DNA of 64,000 nucleotides from Rathayibacter caricis DSM 15933 (GCF_003044275.1 NZ_PZPL01000002.1:124001-188000), one strand, 5' to 3'. Positions 55,128 through 63,816 are shown, numbered from the stretch's first letter. Translations and numbers: made by a program. The notes: generated by a model from the letters alone, not told the origin.

Positions 55128-56399
55128 TCAGGCGGCCCCGAGGGCGATGGCGGGTCTGCTCCTTGATGGCGACTCTGGGCCGTGCTGCAGAAGCGGGGTG
55201 ACGGGATCGTCCGGGCGGGGCGGGGTGGGGTTGTAGGTCGTCTGGTCGCGGAAGATCGCCCAGATGACGTTGATGCGGCGGCGGGCGAGAGCGATCAGCG
55301 CCTGCTTGTGCGACTTTCCTTCTCCACGTTTCCGCTCGTAGAACGAGCGCGAGACCGGGCAGTTCCTCGACGCGATGAACGCTGCCTGGAAGCAGGCGTT
55401 CAAGAGCCGCCGGTCGTAGCGCCGTGGCCGGTGGTGGTTGCCGGAGATTTTCCCTGAGTCGCGCGGCACGGGGGCGAGGCCCGCGAAGCTTGCGAGCCGG
55501 TCGGGCGTCTCGAACGCGGCGAGGTCAGTGCCGGTTGCGGCGAGGAAGTCCGCTGCGAGCCTGCGCCCGAACCCCGGAATCGACACCAGCAGATCCGCGG
55601 AGCTGCTGTCCTGCAGAACGGCTTCGATCTCAGCGTCGAGCTCGGCGACCTCGTCACGGATGCGGAGCAGATCACGCGCGGATCGGCTGACCAGCCGAGC
55701 CGCTGCCTCTTCCCCCACAACGACCGAGGTCTGCTCGCGCGCGGCCTCCACCGCCGTCTTCGCGACCGCAGCGGACTTCCAGCAGCCCTGCCCCTTCAAC
55801 CATGACGCCAGCCGCGCTTCACCCATCCGCCCGATCGCTCCGGGGGTCGCGTACCGGGTGAGCAGCACCAACGGTCCCCTGGTCGTCGCGTAGTTGAACG
55901 CCCTCTCGAGCGACGGGAAGTAGTGGACCAGGATTGCGCGCAGCCGGTTCACGGCGCGAGTGCGATCGTGCACCAGGTCCTCCCGCCTCGCCGACAGCAG
56001 GCGCAGCTCCACGGTGACCTCATCGGCCTGCCGCATCAGCGTCACGTCTCGCCGGGTCCGCGCCTGGTCGGCGATGATGACCGCGTCCTTCGCGTCGGTC
56101 TTCGCCTCACCCCGGTAGGCGCCCGAGGCGTGGTGCACGACGCGGCCCGAGATGTAGAACAGCGGCTGCGCGTGCGAGCTGAGCAGCGTCTGCAGCAGTC
56201 CTGTCCCGCCATAGTTGAGGTCCGTCGCCCAGGCGACGTCGGTGCCGCCCGGCAGGGATGCGACGTCGCCCATCAAGGTCAGGATCGCCGCCTCTCGGTT
56301 CCTGAAGCGTCGCGAGAGCAGCTTGGTTCCGTTGCCGTCGATGACGACGCAGTGGTGTTCGGTCTTGCCGGCGTCGATACCGGCCCAGAGTTGGGGCAC
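55128..56399 (-). CDS. IS110-family transposase
   Basis: A 423-residue recombinase. The RuvC-like domain starts LWAGIDAGKTEHHCVVIDGN (Asp) with AKTDAKDAVIIADQART (Asp pair). The C-terminal domain has LVSIPGFGRRLAADFLAATG, GLAPVPRDSGKISGNHHRPR (Ser) and RRINVIWAIFRD. Full length, so likely functional. ATG 56399. Confidence 0.88.
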   Translation of the reverse strand: MPQLWAGIDAGKTEHHCVVIDGNGTKLLSRRFRNREAAILTLMGDVASLPGGTDVAWATDLNYGGTGLLQTLLSSHAQPLFYISGRVVHHASGAYRGEAKTDAKDAVIIADQARTRRDVTLMRQADEVTVELRLLSARREDLVHDRTRAVNRLRAILVHYFPSLERAFNYATTRGPLVLLTRYATPGAIGRMGEARLASWLKGQGCWKSAAVAKTAVEAAREQTSVVVGEEAAARLVSRSARDLLRIRDEVAELDAEIEAVLQDSSSADLLVSIPGFGRRLAADFLAATGTDLAAFETPDRLASFAGLAPVPRDSGKISGNHHRPRRYDRRLLNACFQAAFIASRNCPVSRSFYERKRGEGKSHKQALIALARRRINVIWAIFRDQTTYNPTPPRPDDPVTPLLQHGPESPSRSRPAIALGAA

Positions 56400-56520
56400 G
56401 CAGGGTCCTTCCGTTGAGGGGTGCGGTGCGCCGTGAACGACTGTGCCGGCATGTCCTTACGGGGCGATCTGGTCGCGTTTCTCAATGAGCGGTCCTGCCG
56501 TTACGGGGTCCCGGGCGGCT
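55128..56520 (-). mobile_element. IS110-family insertion sequence, third element
   Basis: A transposase gene with about 120 bp of 5' non-coding sequence before structured plasmid sequence. A different IS110 lineage from the copies at 21859 and 41219, but related to the fragment at 19583. Ends estimated. Confidence 0.7.
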
Positions 56521-56626
56521 AATCACGGCGTGCCATCAGTCGGCTGAAGGCGGTCAGCCATACCCGGGACCCCTGGCGCGTTCCGGAGCCTACAACTGCC
56601 CCGGATCCACGGAAATAACGGTAAGG

Positions 56627-56824
56627 AAGGCGGTTTTCCGCCTTAGCGACCGGAGTGCGTAGTGCAACCGGAGGGCGGTGGGGGAGAGAGTTTCGGCGCG
56701 AAATAAGGGAGCGCAGCGACCGCGTGCCGGAAGTCTCGGAGGAGCCGGTGGCGCAGCCACTTGAACGGAGCCCGGAGGTAGCTACGAGGGAGCGAAGCGG
56801 ACGAGCCGCCGAAGGCTTCCCGGC
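56627..56824 (+). ncRNA. structured element, copy E (left end altered)
   Basis: Inner helix GAGAGTTTCGGCGCG (56686-56700) with CGTGCCGGAAGTCTC (56723-56737), one mismatch and two G-U; loop AAATAAGGGAGCGCAGCGAC. The following hairpin is GTGGC-GCA-GCCAC, where copy D has GCCGC-GCA-GCGGC (compensatory change). The right outer arm GGCTTCCCGGC and A-run are present; the left arm is replaced by an AAGGCGG-TTTT-CCGCCTT hairpin (56627-56644), perhaps through the nearby IS110. Confidence 0.55.
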
Positions 56825-56997
56825 AAAAAAGCGTGAGCCCAACGGGCGAACATCAGCGGCCGGCACCGCCGGCCGGACCTCTGGGCGGCGCTCCGTCGCC
56901 GCTGCGCGAGTGCAGCTCGCGCTCCAGGAACGGGATCGCGGGGATCGTGAGGGGGTCGCCCCTCACCGACCAGCCAGAGGGACGGCCCTCCCCCGGC

Positions 56998-57190
56998 TCA
57001 GCTCGCCACCGCCTCCACGCTGGCAGCGACGTCGGTGGCGGTGCGGTGGCCCTGCACCTCAGCGTCGGCGACGGCGTAGAGGCGGGTCCCGACGTTCCAG
57101 TCGATGGCGACGGTCACGGTCTTGGGATTCACGCGGGTGACGATGCTCCATCTGACGTCGTGCTTGCTTATCAGGGGGCGGCCGCCGCCT
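56998..57190 (-). pseudogene. C-terminal remnant of a plasmid protein (DUF3560-like)
   Basis: The frame reads RPLISKHDVRWSIVTRVNPK followed by TVTVAIDWNVGTRLYAVADA and a stop. The VxRVNxKTVTV segment resembles the C-terminal region of plasmid-borne DUF3560-type proteins. No start; the 5' part has been lost near 57190. The GTGAGGGGGTCGCCCCTCAC hairpin at 56948 follows it, as after other plasmid genes. Confidence 0.45.
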
Positions 57191-57257
57191 GAGGTCGACA
57201 CCAAAGATTCGGAACGGGGCCAGGCCGCGGACGCGAGGCCATCAATCTGGGTCGCGC

Positions 57258-57288
57258 CGGTTTTCCAGCAGGCTGCTGGGAAACCGGT
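57258..57288 (-). terminator. terminator hairpin of the DUF1016 gene
   Basis: CCGGTTTTCCAGCAG pairs with CTGCTGGGAAACCGG (one wobble), a 14-15-bp stem just past the stop of the minus-strand gene. Confidence 0.55.
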
Positions 57289-57293
57289 GCTCC

Positions 57294-58349
57294 TCAGGCT
57301 TGCTCGTCTGTGTGCGGTTCGGCGTCGGGCCAGTCGAGAGCAGCTGAGATCTGCTCCGCGCTGGGCAGACCTTCCTGTTCCGCTGGCGGCAGCGTGTCAT
57401 AGGAGTACGTCGACACCGCCATCGGCGACGCGCTTTGGCTCAGCGCGTACCGGACGGTGCGATCGTTATGGCTTCCGCAGATCAGGATCCCCACAGTCGG
57501 CCTGTGGAACTCGCGTCGCATCGTGTCATCGACTACGGCGATGTAGAAACCGAGCTGGCCGGCGTAGGCCGGCTCGAACTTGCCCGTCTTCAACTCGACC
57601 ACGACATACCGCAGCTGCTCGGTGTGGAAGAAGAGGAGATCGAGGAAGAAGTCGTCTCCCGCAACGTCGAAGTGCACCTGTCGGCCGACGAACGCGAAGC
57701 CCGCACCGAGCTCGCGCAACGTGTCCACGATCCTGTCCATCAGCGCCTGCTCGAGGTCCCGCTCCGCCGCCTCCTTCGACAGGTCCAAAAAGTCGAACAC
57801 GTACGGGTCCTTGGAGATCTGCCGCGCGAGATCCGATTCCGCCTTCGGCAGCGACGCTTCGAAGTTCGTCGACGCTGCGCCGATGCGCTCCCGGGTCCGG
57901 TTCTTGATCTGATTCAGGAGCATGTTCCGCGACCAGCCGCGTTCCACCGCGGCCGCGGCGTACCAGTTCCGGTCCTCCTCGGTCGAGAACCGATCGAGGA
58001 GGAGCATGACGTGACCCCACGGCAATTTCCCAACAGGCTGCTGGTGAATTGAGTCGCCCTCAGGCCAGGCGGCGGCGAACGCTCGCATGTACTGCAGATT
58101 GCTCGGCGAGAAGCCCTTCATCGTCGGGAACGACGCGCGCAGGTCCTCCGCGAGACGCGCGATGACTCGGCTCCCCCAGCCCTGCTCACGCTGCAGCGCG
58201 CGGATGCGCGAACCGATCCGCCAGTACAGCTCCAGCAGATGCGTGTTCACGACCCGCTGTGCGCGATACTGCGCGCCTCGAACATCCGCGCGAAGTGCTG
58301 CGAGGAGCGCCTCGTAGCCGTCGGGAAGATCGAGCTCAGAACCGGTCAT
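57294..58349 (-). CDS. DUF1016/YhcG PDDEXK nuclease family protein
   Basis: A 351-residue protein. The N-terminal winged-helix domain (VVNTHLLELYWRIGSRIRAL, FPTMKGFSPSNLQYMRAFAA) is followed by a PDDEXK nuclease domain: DDFFLDLLFFHTEQLRYVVV (Asp), then VELKTGKFEPAYAGQLGFYI with the E-x-K pair. Found near restriction and defence genes in many genomes. Here it stands alone. ATG 58349. Confidence 0.86.
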   Translation of the reverse strand: MTGSELDLPDGYEALLAALRADVRGAQYRAQRVVNTHLLELYWRIGSRIRALQREQGWGSRVIARLAEDLRASFPTMKGFSPSNLQYMRAFAAAWPEGDSIHQQPVGKLPWGHVMLLLDRFSTEEDRNWYAAAAVERGWSRNMLLNQIKNRTRERIGAASTNFEASLPKAESDLARQISKDPYVFDFLDLSKEAAERDLEQALMDRIVDTLRELGAGFAFVGRQVHFDVAGDDFFLDLLFFHTEQLRYVVVELKTGKFEPAYAGQLGFYIAVVDDTMRREFHRPTVGILICGSHNDRTVRYALSQSASPMAVSTYSYDTLPPAEQEGLPSAEQISAALDWPDAEPHTDEQA

Positions 58350-58679
58350 GCCTCATTCTCTCGGCCACACCACGACCCCGAGATCATTCTCATCGATGCG
58401 CGGCAGCTAGACACCGGGATCGGGTGTTGCCCCGCCATGGCATGGCGACGACTGTGGTGTGAGGTGCGGCTGCACCCAGCATCGTGACCCGAACACAACG
58501 CTGTGATGCAGCCGCACCCCGGCGGGAGCTCCACAAGCACGACCGAGCGTCACCGCCATATCACTACGGAGGTCTTACCTGCGGGGTCTGGGCCGGCGTC
58601 TCAGCCTTGCGCTACTCCGAGCGCCCTGTCTACCGGTCGGCTCGACGTGGACAGCGGCGGACTCAACCCCATCGTGTCG
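58350..58679. other. 330-bp intergenic stretch with a 12-bp inverted repeat
   Basis: No gene. GGTGCGGCTGCA (58463-58474) and TGCAGCCGCACC (58507-58518) are perfect complements 32 nt apart and could terminate the DUF7882 transcript. Confidence 0.5.
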
Positions 58680-59036
58680 TCATCGATGCGGGTTCGTGGG
58701 GAGGGACAGTGCACGGCGGAGCTCGGGAGGTTCCTCCTGCGGCCGCGGTTCAGTCACGAGGCGCAGCCCACCGGGTGCGTAGGAGGCCGCGATCCATTTC
58801 CTCATCCAGTCCTGGTTGAGAACCATGCGGTCGGCGCTGACGTACCGGAAGAGCAGTGGACTTGTGGGGTGCAGCCAGATCGAGGTGCGACCGTTGCCCA
58901 CGGCTGGTGCGTCTTTCCAGGAGAAGTAAAAGGACTCGCCCCGACCGAGCTTGGTGCCGATGACGACCTGAAGATGGGCGAGGAGGCGGTCCTCGAAAGC
59001 CACTTCGAGCCGCGAGTCGTAGACGAGCCGTCCCAT
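58680..59036 (-). CDS. DUF7882-type protein
   Basis: A 118-residue protein: MGRLVYDSRLEVAFEDRLLA, HLQVVIGTKLGRGESFYFSW, KDAPAVGNGRTSIWLHPTSP, LLFRYVSADRMVLNQDWMRK. Widespread in Microbacteriaceae and often misnamed as an ATP-dependent ligase; no catalytic motif is visible. Paralog of 59736. ATG 59036. Confidence 0.78.
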   Translation of the reverse strand: MGRLVYDSRLEVAFEDRLLAHLQVVIGTKLGRGESFYFSWKDAPAVGNGRTSIWLHPTSPLLFRYVSADRMVLNQDWMRKWIAASYAPGGLRLVTEPRPQEEPPELRRALSLPTNPHR

Positions 59037-59298
59037 GGAGCTCCTGACTCGAGTGCATCCGAAAGTGGATGCCCTGGCCACGTAATAGGAGTCCGAACGG
59101 GGTCGAGACGGAGGCTACGCCAGGACAGGCCACAACCGTCATGCTTCGGTGATATCGACGCGGATCCACAACTGGCGGGCTCGACGGGAGGATCGTCCGA
59201 ATCGCGGCAATCATGTGATCTGCGGACTTCGAGTCGTCGAGCGGAAGCAGTATCGGCTATTCTCGTTCGCGCTCCTCGGGGAGGCGTATGGTCCGAGC

Positions 59299-59598
59299 AT
59301 GACCGTCCTCATCAGCACCGCGACGGGTGTCCACACCCCGCCCATCAGCCCCTCCGCATCGCTGACCGCCTCCGACTCCAAGGCGCACCACCCCATCACG
59401 GACGACGCGAATGATCTCCTCGAGGAAGCCGCTCGTCATGCACGCTTCTGGGCCTCCTATGACGCCGATCCCCGCTCGGCCACGGCCTGGGCCGATGCCG
59501 GGACCTCGACCTGGCGGCGCCCCGCCCGGGTCGCGCTGGTCCCCGTTCGTGAGGGTCTGGACCAGTGGGACGAGGAGGGCGGCTACGACCCCGCATGA
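59299..59598 (+). CDS. hypothetical protein
   Basis: A 99-residue protein: PITDDANDLLEEAARHARFW, ASYDADPRSATAWADAGT, then VALVPVREGLDQWDEEGGYD. ATG 59299. No domain recognised. Single gene between the two DUF7882 genes. Confidence 0.5.
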   Translation: MTVLISTATGVHTPPISPSASLTASDSKAHHPITDDANDLLEEAARHARFWASYDADPRSATAWADAGTSTWRRPARVALVPVREGLDQWDEEGGYDPA

Positions 59599-59735
59599 GC
59601 CCAAACCCGTCTCCATGACTCACGCGGCGTCTCCGTTGCGCAGTGATCGGTGGCCGCAACGACCGTCGGTGCTGAGGCACGATCCCCCGGCAAGCTCCGG
59701 CGCGTTCGCTGGCGGGACATCCGAGTTGCCTGCGA

Positions 59736-60068
59736 CTAGCCGATGCGATCGTCGTCGTTCGACCGGCGGGGGCGTCCGGGTTCGTCGATGACGACCATGT
59801 CCCGGCCGAGCGCCGGGCTGAGAAGCTCCCGCAGCCACAGCCGGTTGAGGACGACGAGTTGCGGGTCGTCGAACCGGTACTCGAGCGGAGTGTTGGGGTG
59901 GACGAGGATCGCGTAGGAGCGGTACTCCGCCTCCTGACGAGTCCTCCACGCCAATCGGAACGGCGCGCCTAGCGTCATCCGGGTGCGGATCGCGGTCTGC
60001 ACGTGCGACAGCGTCCGGTCATCGAACTCGATCCGACGCCGCCAGGCACCGAAGATCAGTACGCCCAT
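59736..60068 (-). CDS. DUF7882-type protein
   Basis: A 110-residue protein: MGVLIFGAWRRRIEFDDRTL, SHVQTAIRTRMTLGAPFRLA, HPNTPLEYRFDDPQLVVLNR, then LWLRELLSPALGRDMV. Same family as 58680, more diverged. ATG 60068. Confidence 0.76.
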   Translation of the reverse strand: MGVLIFGAWRRRIEFDDRTLSHVQTAIRTRMTLGAPFRLAWRTRQEAEYRSYAILVHPNTPLEYRFDDPQLVVLNRLWLRELLSPALGRDMVVIDEPGRPRRSNDDDRIG

Positions 60069-60110
60069 GAGCCTTGTCCCTTTTCTCTCTCGAGCGGTGC
60101 GCGAACGCAT

Positions 60111-60589
60111 CTGGCGCGGAAAGCTCCGCGGGACCAGGTCCGCCCTGAAGGCAGACCGATCATGAGATCCGAAGTCGGGATGCCACTGACGCTAGACCTT
60201 CACCGGGTAGAAAGGCCCGCCAACCCACAGCGGCAGATCCGCGCGGTGACTCGCCGCTTCATAGATCAAGCCGATGTGCCGATCGGGCTCCTTCGCGCTC
60301 TTCCCTCCGCGTATCGGAAGGTCTAGTTTGCAGACACGTGGAGTTCTGAACCCGAATCGGAACTCACGAGAGGCCGCCGCACCGTCCTGGTGCGCTGGCA
60401 TCGGTGCGGGTTCCCGTCGGCGACGTGCATGCCGGCGTGACCGACGGGCGCCGCAGTGCTGACCAGGCGACACCGGAGTGGACGGACGCCCTCCCTGACG
60501 AGCGCCCGACCGCGCTCACAGGTACCTTCTGTTCGCGCAGCGTCGCAAGCCCCGTGCGGGCACCCGCCCGCCGTGGTGACACTGAAGAA
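60111..60589. other. 479-bp stretch without a supported gene
   Basis: Short frames occur but none is convincing. TCTAGTTTGCAG at 60320 recurs at about 62940. It presumably carries the promoter of the 60590 operon. Confidence 0.4.
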
Positions 60590-60937
60590 GTGCAGCAGCT
60601 GACCTACGCCTCGAAGAGCATCCTGACCACCGACGCCGTAGGCGACGCGCTCCTCGATCTCGTCACCGCAATCGACCGCCAGCAGCACTCCGAGGTCGTG
60701 ACGGTGCCCGCCTTCACCGACGAAGGGCACCTGGTCGAGGCGAAGATGACGCTCGACGCGAGCAGCGAGCTCGTCGCCGTGCCGGTTCAGCTCGACGTCG
60801 AGGACAAGCACGCGACGACGGAGGCCGTCATCCGTGCCGTCGACGACATCCGCTCCCGGATCCGCAGCAACCGCCGCACCGTCTCGCAGCCCGTCCTCGA
60901 CGACGAGCAGCACGCGTTCCACTACGACGAGTTCTGA
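60590..60937 (+). CDS. hypothetical protein
   Basis: A 115-residue protein from GTG 60590 (TGAAGAAG upstream): LTYASKSILTTDAVGDALLD, VTVPAFTDEGHLVEAKMTLD, ASSELVAVPVQLDVEDKHAT, then a C-terminal helix. Unknown function; its stop overlaps the next start (TGATG). Confidence 0.6.
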   Translation: MQQLTYASKSILTTDAVGDALLDLVTAIDRQQHSEVVTVPAFTDEGHLVEAKMTLDASSELVAVPVQLDVEDKHATTEAVIRAVDDIRSRIRSNRRTVSQPVLDDEQHAFHYDEF

Positions 60938-61185
60938 TGACCGCACAAGACCACGACGACGACCGTCCTGTCCCCACGGCGGAACCCGCGATCACCTCCG
61001 CGCGCTTGACAGAGCACAACGCCCTGCTGCATCAGGCCGCCGGGTTCGTCGGCGCGGGGCTGCACATCTCTCCCGACGACGCCCTGGTTGTCCTTGACCG
61101 TGAAGCGCGGGAGCAGGGCCTCGATGTCGCTCAGCTCGCGCGTGACATTCTCGATCGCCGACGCAGCTTGCCTTCCCTGGACTGA
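60937..61185 (+). CDS. ANTAR-like small protein
   Basis: An 82-residue protein. EHNALLHQAAGFVGAGLHIS, PDDALVVLDREAREQGLDVA, QLARDILDRRR follows the three-helix ANTAR pattern (an L-x-QA-G start, SxDDAL, VA-x-x-I/V), an RNA-binding antiterminator domain, here without a sensor domain. Translationally coupled to 60590. Confidence 0.6.
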   Translation: MTAQDHDDDRPVPTAEPAITSARLTEHNALLHQAAGFVGAGLHISPDDALVVLDREAREQGLDVAQLARDILDRRRSLPSLD

Positions 61186-61215
61186 CGAGCAGGAAAGTGT
61201 GACAACCCAACGCGG

Positions 61216-61482
61216 CTATTCGTAGCCCCACGTCATCGAGTCGTCGTTCCAGTCAAGAAGTTCAACAGGAGCAAAATCGATGAGCGGGTCCTCGTTCTCC
61301 TCGAGGACGACCGGCGTCGAGGGAGCGATCAGCACTGATACCTCCGCTCCCCCCGCGGTGCGGAAAGCCACGAAGGCCGGAGCGTCCCGCAGCGCTGCAA
61401 GGAAGACCCGCTTGAGCCAGTCCAGATCCGTGCCCGCCGCCAGCTCAAAGAGGTCCTCGTTCACCTTCACTCTCGCATTCAC
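61216..61482 (-). CDS. hypothetical protein
   Basis: An 88-residue acidic protein: MNARVKVNEDLFELAAGTDL, DWLKRVFLAALRDAPAFVAF, VSVLIAPSTPVVLEENEDP and LLDWNDDSMTWGYE. Small proteins with an MNARVKVN(D/E)DLF start occur in Microbacteriaceae; role unknown. Confidence 0.6.
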   Translation of the reverse strand: MNARVKVNEDLFELAAGTDLDWLKRVFLAALRDAPAFVAFRTAGGAEVSVLIAPSTPVVLEENEDPLIDFAPVELLDWNDDSMTWGYE

Positions 61483-61656
61483 CAGGTCTCTCCCTCACGC
61501 GAGCACGAGACTAGAAGCGGCAGGCCAGCGGGGCCATGTGGTTGACCCCTACCACCAGCATGAGCCACGAAGCTGATGTGAGGGTAAACCCTGCGCTCAA
61601 CGGATAGAGGTGCGGTCTGCGGAAGCTCGACGTCGATGCCGGGCTGGATCACCTCT

Positions 61657-62268
61657 CTACTGGGAGGTGGCTTGCTCCTCCGAAGCTGCACGCCGAGCCG
61701 CGTCCGCCTGGTGGCGATAGAGCGACGCACGACTCCACCCGACGAGACGGGCGGCATCTTCCGCAGTACGGCCGCGCGCTCGCGCGTCCGCGGCGATCGC
61801 GAGCTTGTCCGCGACCACCGCTGGGTCCGACAGCGGTCGGCCGAAGCGGGTACCGCTTGCACGAGCGGCCGCGATTCCGGCGTTGACGCGTTCGATGATG
61901 AGCTCCCGCTCGTACTCCGCGAGCGTGGCGAGCATGTTCAACATCAACCGGCCCGTCGACGTCGACGGGTCGATGCCGTCCGAGATCGACCGGACCTGCA
62001 CCCCTCTCTCACGCAACAGGTTCACCGTGTTGAGAACGTCGATCAGTGATCGGCCGAGACGGTCGACTCGCCAGACGACGACGGTGTCCCCGTCCTCGGC
62101 GTACTCGAGGAGCTTCTTCATCCCGCGCCGCTCTATCGCGGTCTTGCTCCCGGACGTGACGTCCGCGAACACGTCGCGCTTCTGCACGCCGGCCGCGACG
62201 AGCGCGTCGACCTGCAACTGCGCATCCTGACTCGACGTACTCACACGCGTATAACCGAGAACCCTCAC
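61657..62268 (-). CDS. serine recombinase (Tn3-type resolvase)
   Basis: A 203-residue resolvase: VRVLGYTRVSTSSQDAQLQV (nucleophile Ser in the VS motif), GDTVVVWRVDRLGRSLIDVL, GRLMLNMLATLAEYERELII, and a C-terminal helix-turn-helix (GRTAEDAARLVGWSRASLYR). GTG 62268. Same lineage as the ghost at 54635. Resolves cointegrates or plasmid multimers. Confidence 0.86.
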   Translation of the reverse strand: MRVLGYTRVSTSSQDAQLQVDALVAAGVQKRDVFADVTSGSKTAIERRGMKKLLEYAEDGDTVVVWRVDRLGRSLIDVLNTVNLLRERGVQVRSISDGIDPSTSTGRLMLNMLATLAEYERELIIERVNAGIAAARASGTRFGRPLSDPAVVADKLAIAADARARGRTAEDAARLVGWSRASLYRHQADAARRAASEEQATSQ

Positions 62269-62394
62269 GAGCACATTCTGCCTCGGAAACCCCCTCCGGG
62301 CACCCTGATGCGACAAAGTACTGCGAGACAAGTTCTTGAGACGGCGAGACCTCCGCAGTTCCAGCCGACGCCGACCTCGGAACGGGCGCTTAGG

Positions 62395-62430
62395 GACTGT
62401 CTCAGAAAGCTAATGGATATCGAGACAGTC
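62395..62430. repeat. 9-bp perfect inverted repeat near the resolvase
   Basis: GACTGTCTC (62395-62403) and GAGACAGTC (62422-62430). It lies about 130 bp upstream of the resolvase start, overlaps the 3' end of the next gene, and could be part of a res site or a terminator. Confidence 0.45.
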
Positions 62431-62671
62431 GAAGACAGAGCTCTCCCCTCCGCGAAGGAGGTGCGCTTTTTCGAGTCCGCTGCGCCTGGGGCGGGCGGCG
62501 GAGGGCCTTGGCGATCTTCCTAATGCGCTCTGCGGGCTTGCCGTTCTTGCCGAGCACGACGATGTAGACGAGCGGGGCGAAGACGGCGATCGCGAACAGC
62601 TCGGGGAGCTGCTCCGCGAGAGCGGACAGGAAGGTCACCTCCTCCGGGAACTCTGGAAGCAGGATCGCCAT
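62402..62671 (-). CDS. small membrane-anchored protein
   Basis: An 89-residue protein: MAILLPEFPEEVTFLSALAE, then one membrane segment (LFAIAVFAPLVYIVVLG) and a very basic tail (GKPAERIRKIAKALRRPPQA…). GAGAGG precedes ATG 62671. Unrecognised; one-segment basic proteins of this size can be holin-like or regulatory. Confidence 0.5.
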   Translation of the reverse strand: MAILLPEFPEEVTFLSALAEQLPELFAIAVFAPLVYIVVLGKNGKPAERIRKIAKALRRPPQAQRTRKSAPPSRRGELCLRLSRYPLAF

Positions 62672-62818
62672 AACGAACCTCTCCGCGGGGGACGCGCGAG
62701 CGCGTCAATTTGACGCCGAGCCGGTCGGCTCGGTCCACTGACTACTAGCAACCAAGCGCGTAGTCAGATGAGGAGGGGGCCAGGAGAGCTGGTGCTGCTC
62801 AGATCCGGGCCGGGCATG

Positions 62819-62841
62819 AAAAAAGCCGGCTCGAGGCCGGC
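62819..62841 (-). terminator. intrinsic terminator
   Basis: On the minus strand GCCGGC-CTCGA-GCCGGC followed by six T, a textbook terminator, ending the candidate RNA below. Confidence 0.8.
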
Positions 62842-63012
62842 GGGTTTCGGTGAAGCGTCGGAGCCGCTCCGTGCGTTGTCCGTTAACACAGAAGACCAGC
62901 CGTTCGGCTGGTCGTGGCGCACGTGTAGCAGGCGGTTCTAGTTTGCAGGGTCGATCGGCCGGAGCACAAGAACCGATGCCTTCGGGGGTCTTGAGCCAGT
63001 TCGCGGCCTAGC
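62819..63012 (-). ncRNA. candidate small RNA of about 190 nt
   Basis: Bounded by a strong promoter (63020-63048) and an intrinsic terminator (62819-62841), with no plausible frame starting inside. It contains a perfect GACCAGCC-GAAC-GGCTGGTC hairpin (62893-62912) and other self-complementary stretches. Could act as a trans or antisense regulator; target unknown. Confidence 0.45.
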
Positions 63013-63019
63013 GCGAGCT

Positions 63020-63048
63020 TACAAAATTTGCGTCTGAGCAAAGTCAAG
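63020..63048 (-). promoter_or_regulatory. sigma-70-type promoter on the minus strand
   Basis: On the minus strand TTGACT (63043-63048), 17-bp spacer, TTGTAA (63020-63025). The gene downstream on that strand is not coding, so it drives the small RNA candidate. Confidence 0.55.
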
Positions 63049-63139
63049 GATCCGGTGCGGCGAACGAAAAGAGGACGAGTTGCCGGAGCGCATGCCGCAA
63101 TCCCCACTTTAGATTTTGGGGTGGACGGTATGGAGTTGG

Positions 63140-63379
63140 TCAAATCCAGGGCGTGAATCGGCCGTCGTCGTCGCGCGGCGCGGTGAGGCGATTCCGGTAG
63201 ACGGCCTGGAGTTCGCCGAGCTTCACGTACTTCGTGTGGTCGCCCTCGCGCTGGTAGTAGTCGAGGAGACCCTGCTGAATCCATGAGCGGATGGTTGCGC
63301 GGCGCTTCCGAATCCGTTTTGCTGCGGCACTCAGAGTGTAGAGATCGTGCGCGTCACGGTCCGGCGAACGAGGGACCAT
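63140..63379 (-). CDS. small HTH (MerR/excisionase-like) protein
   Basis: A 79-residue protein: LYTLSAAAKRIRKRRATIRS, WIQQGLLDYYQREGDHTKYV, KLGELQAVYRNRLTAP. A short MerR-like helix-turn-helix with a following wing (GDHTKYVKLGEL), like phage or plasmid excisionases. ATG 63379. Tandem with the paralog at 63553. Confidence 0.68.
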   Translation of the reverse strand: MVPRSPDRDAHDLYTLSAAAKRIRKRRATIRSWIQQGLLDYYQREGDHTKYVKLGELQAVYRNRLTAPRDDDGRFTPWI

Positions 63380-63552
63380 CGTCCAATCGTCGGCGGTTGT
63401 CCAGATGCGGGGTTCCGAGTCTTAGGCCACTAGCGACAAGCGTAGCTCGGCGATGTGGCGGGTTTGGCCGTGTTCGGAAGAAGACACCCAGCACTCCCCG
63501 GTACCGATCGATGGCGAGCGGGAGGGACACGAGGCGCGGTGGGCGATTGCGC

Positions 63553-63816
63553 TTAAATCCGGGCCACGAAGCGACCGGCGTCATCGCGCGGGCGCAGACG
63601 TCGTGCTGTCAACGTCTGGCGATAGACGGCGAGGAGGTCGGCCTCCTTGACATACTTCGCGTGGTCGCCTTCGATCACCTCGAACGGCAGGAGGCCCTGT
63701 TGAATCCAGGCCCGGACGGTGGCGCGGCGGCGCTGAACGCGGCGGGCTGCGGCGCTGATCGTGTAGAGCGTCTCGACGCGGTTGCGTGTGTCCAACTGGT
63801 CCAGCCTGATAGTCAT
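63553..63816 (-). CDS. small HTH (MerR/excisionase-like) protein (paralog)
   Basis: An 87-residue protein: LYTISAAARRVQRRRATVRA, WIQQGLLPFEVIEGDHAKYV, KEADLLAVYRQTLTARRL. About half identical to 63140 with the same LYTxSAAA…RRATxRxWIQQGLL core. ATG 63816. The two likely arose by tandem duplication and may form a regulatory pair. Confidence 0.68.
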   Translation of the reverse strand: MTIRLDQLDTRNRVETLYTISAAARRVQRRRATVRAWIQQGLLPFEVIEGDHAKYVKEADLLAVYRQTLTARRLRPRDDAGRFVARI

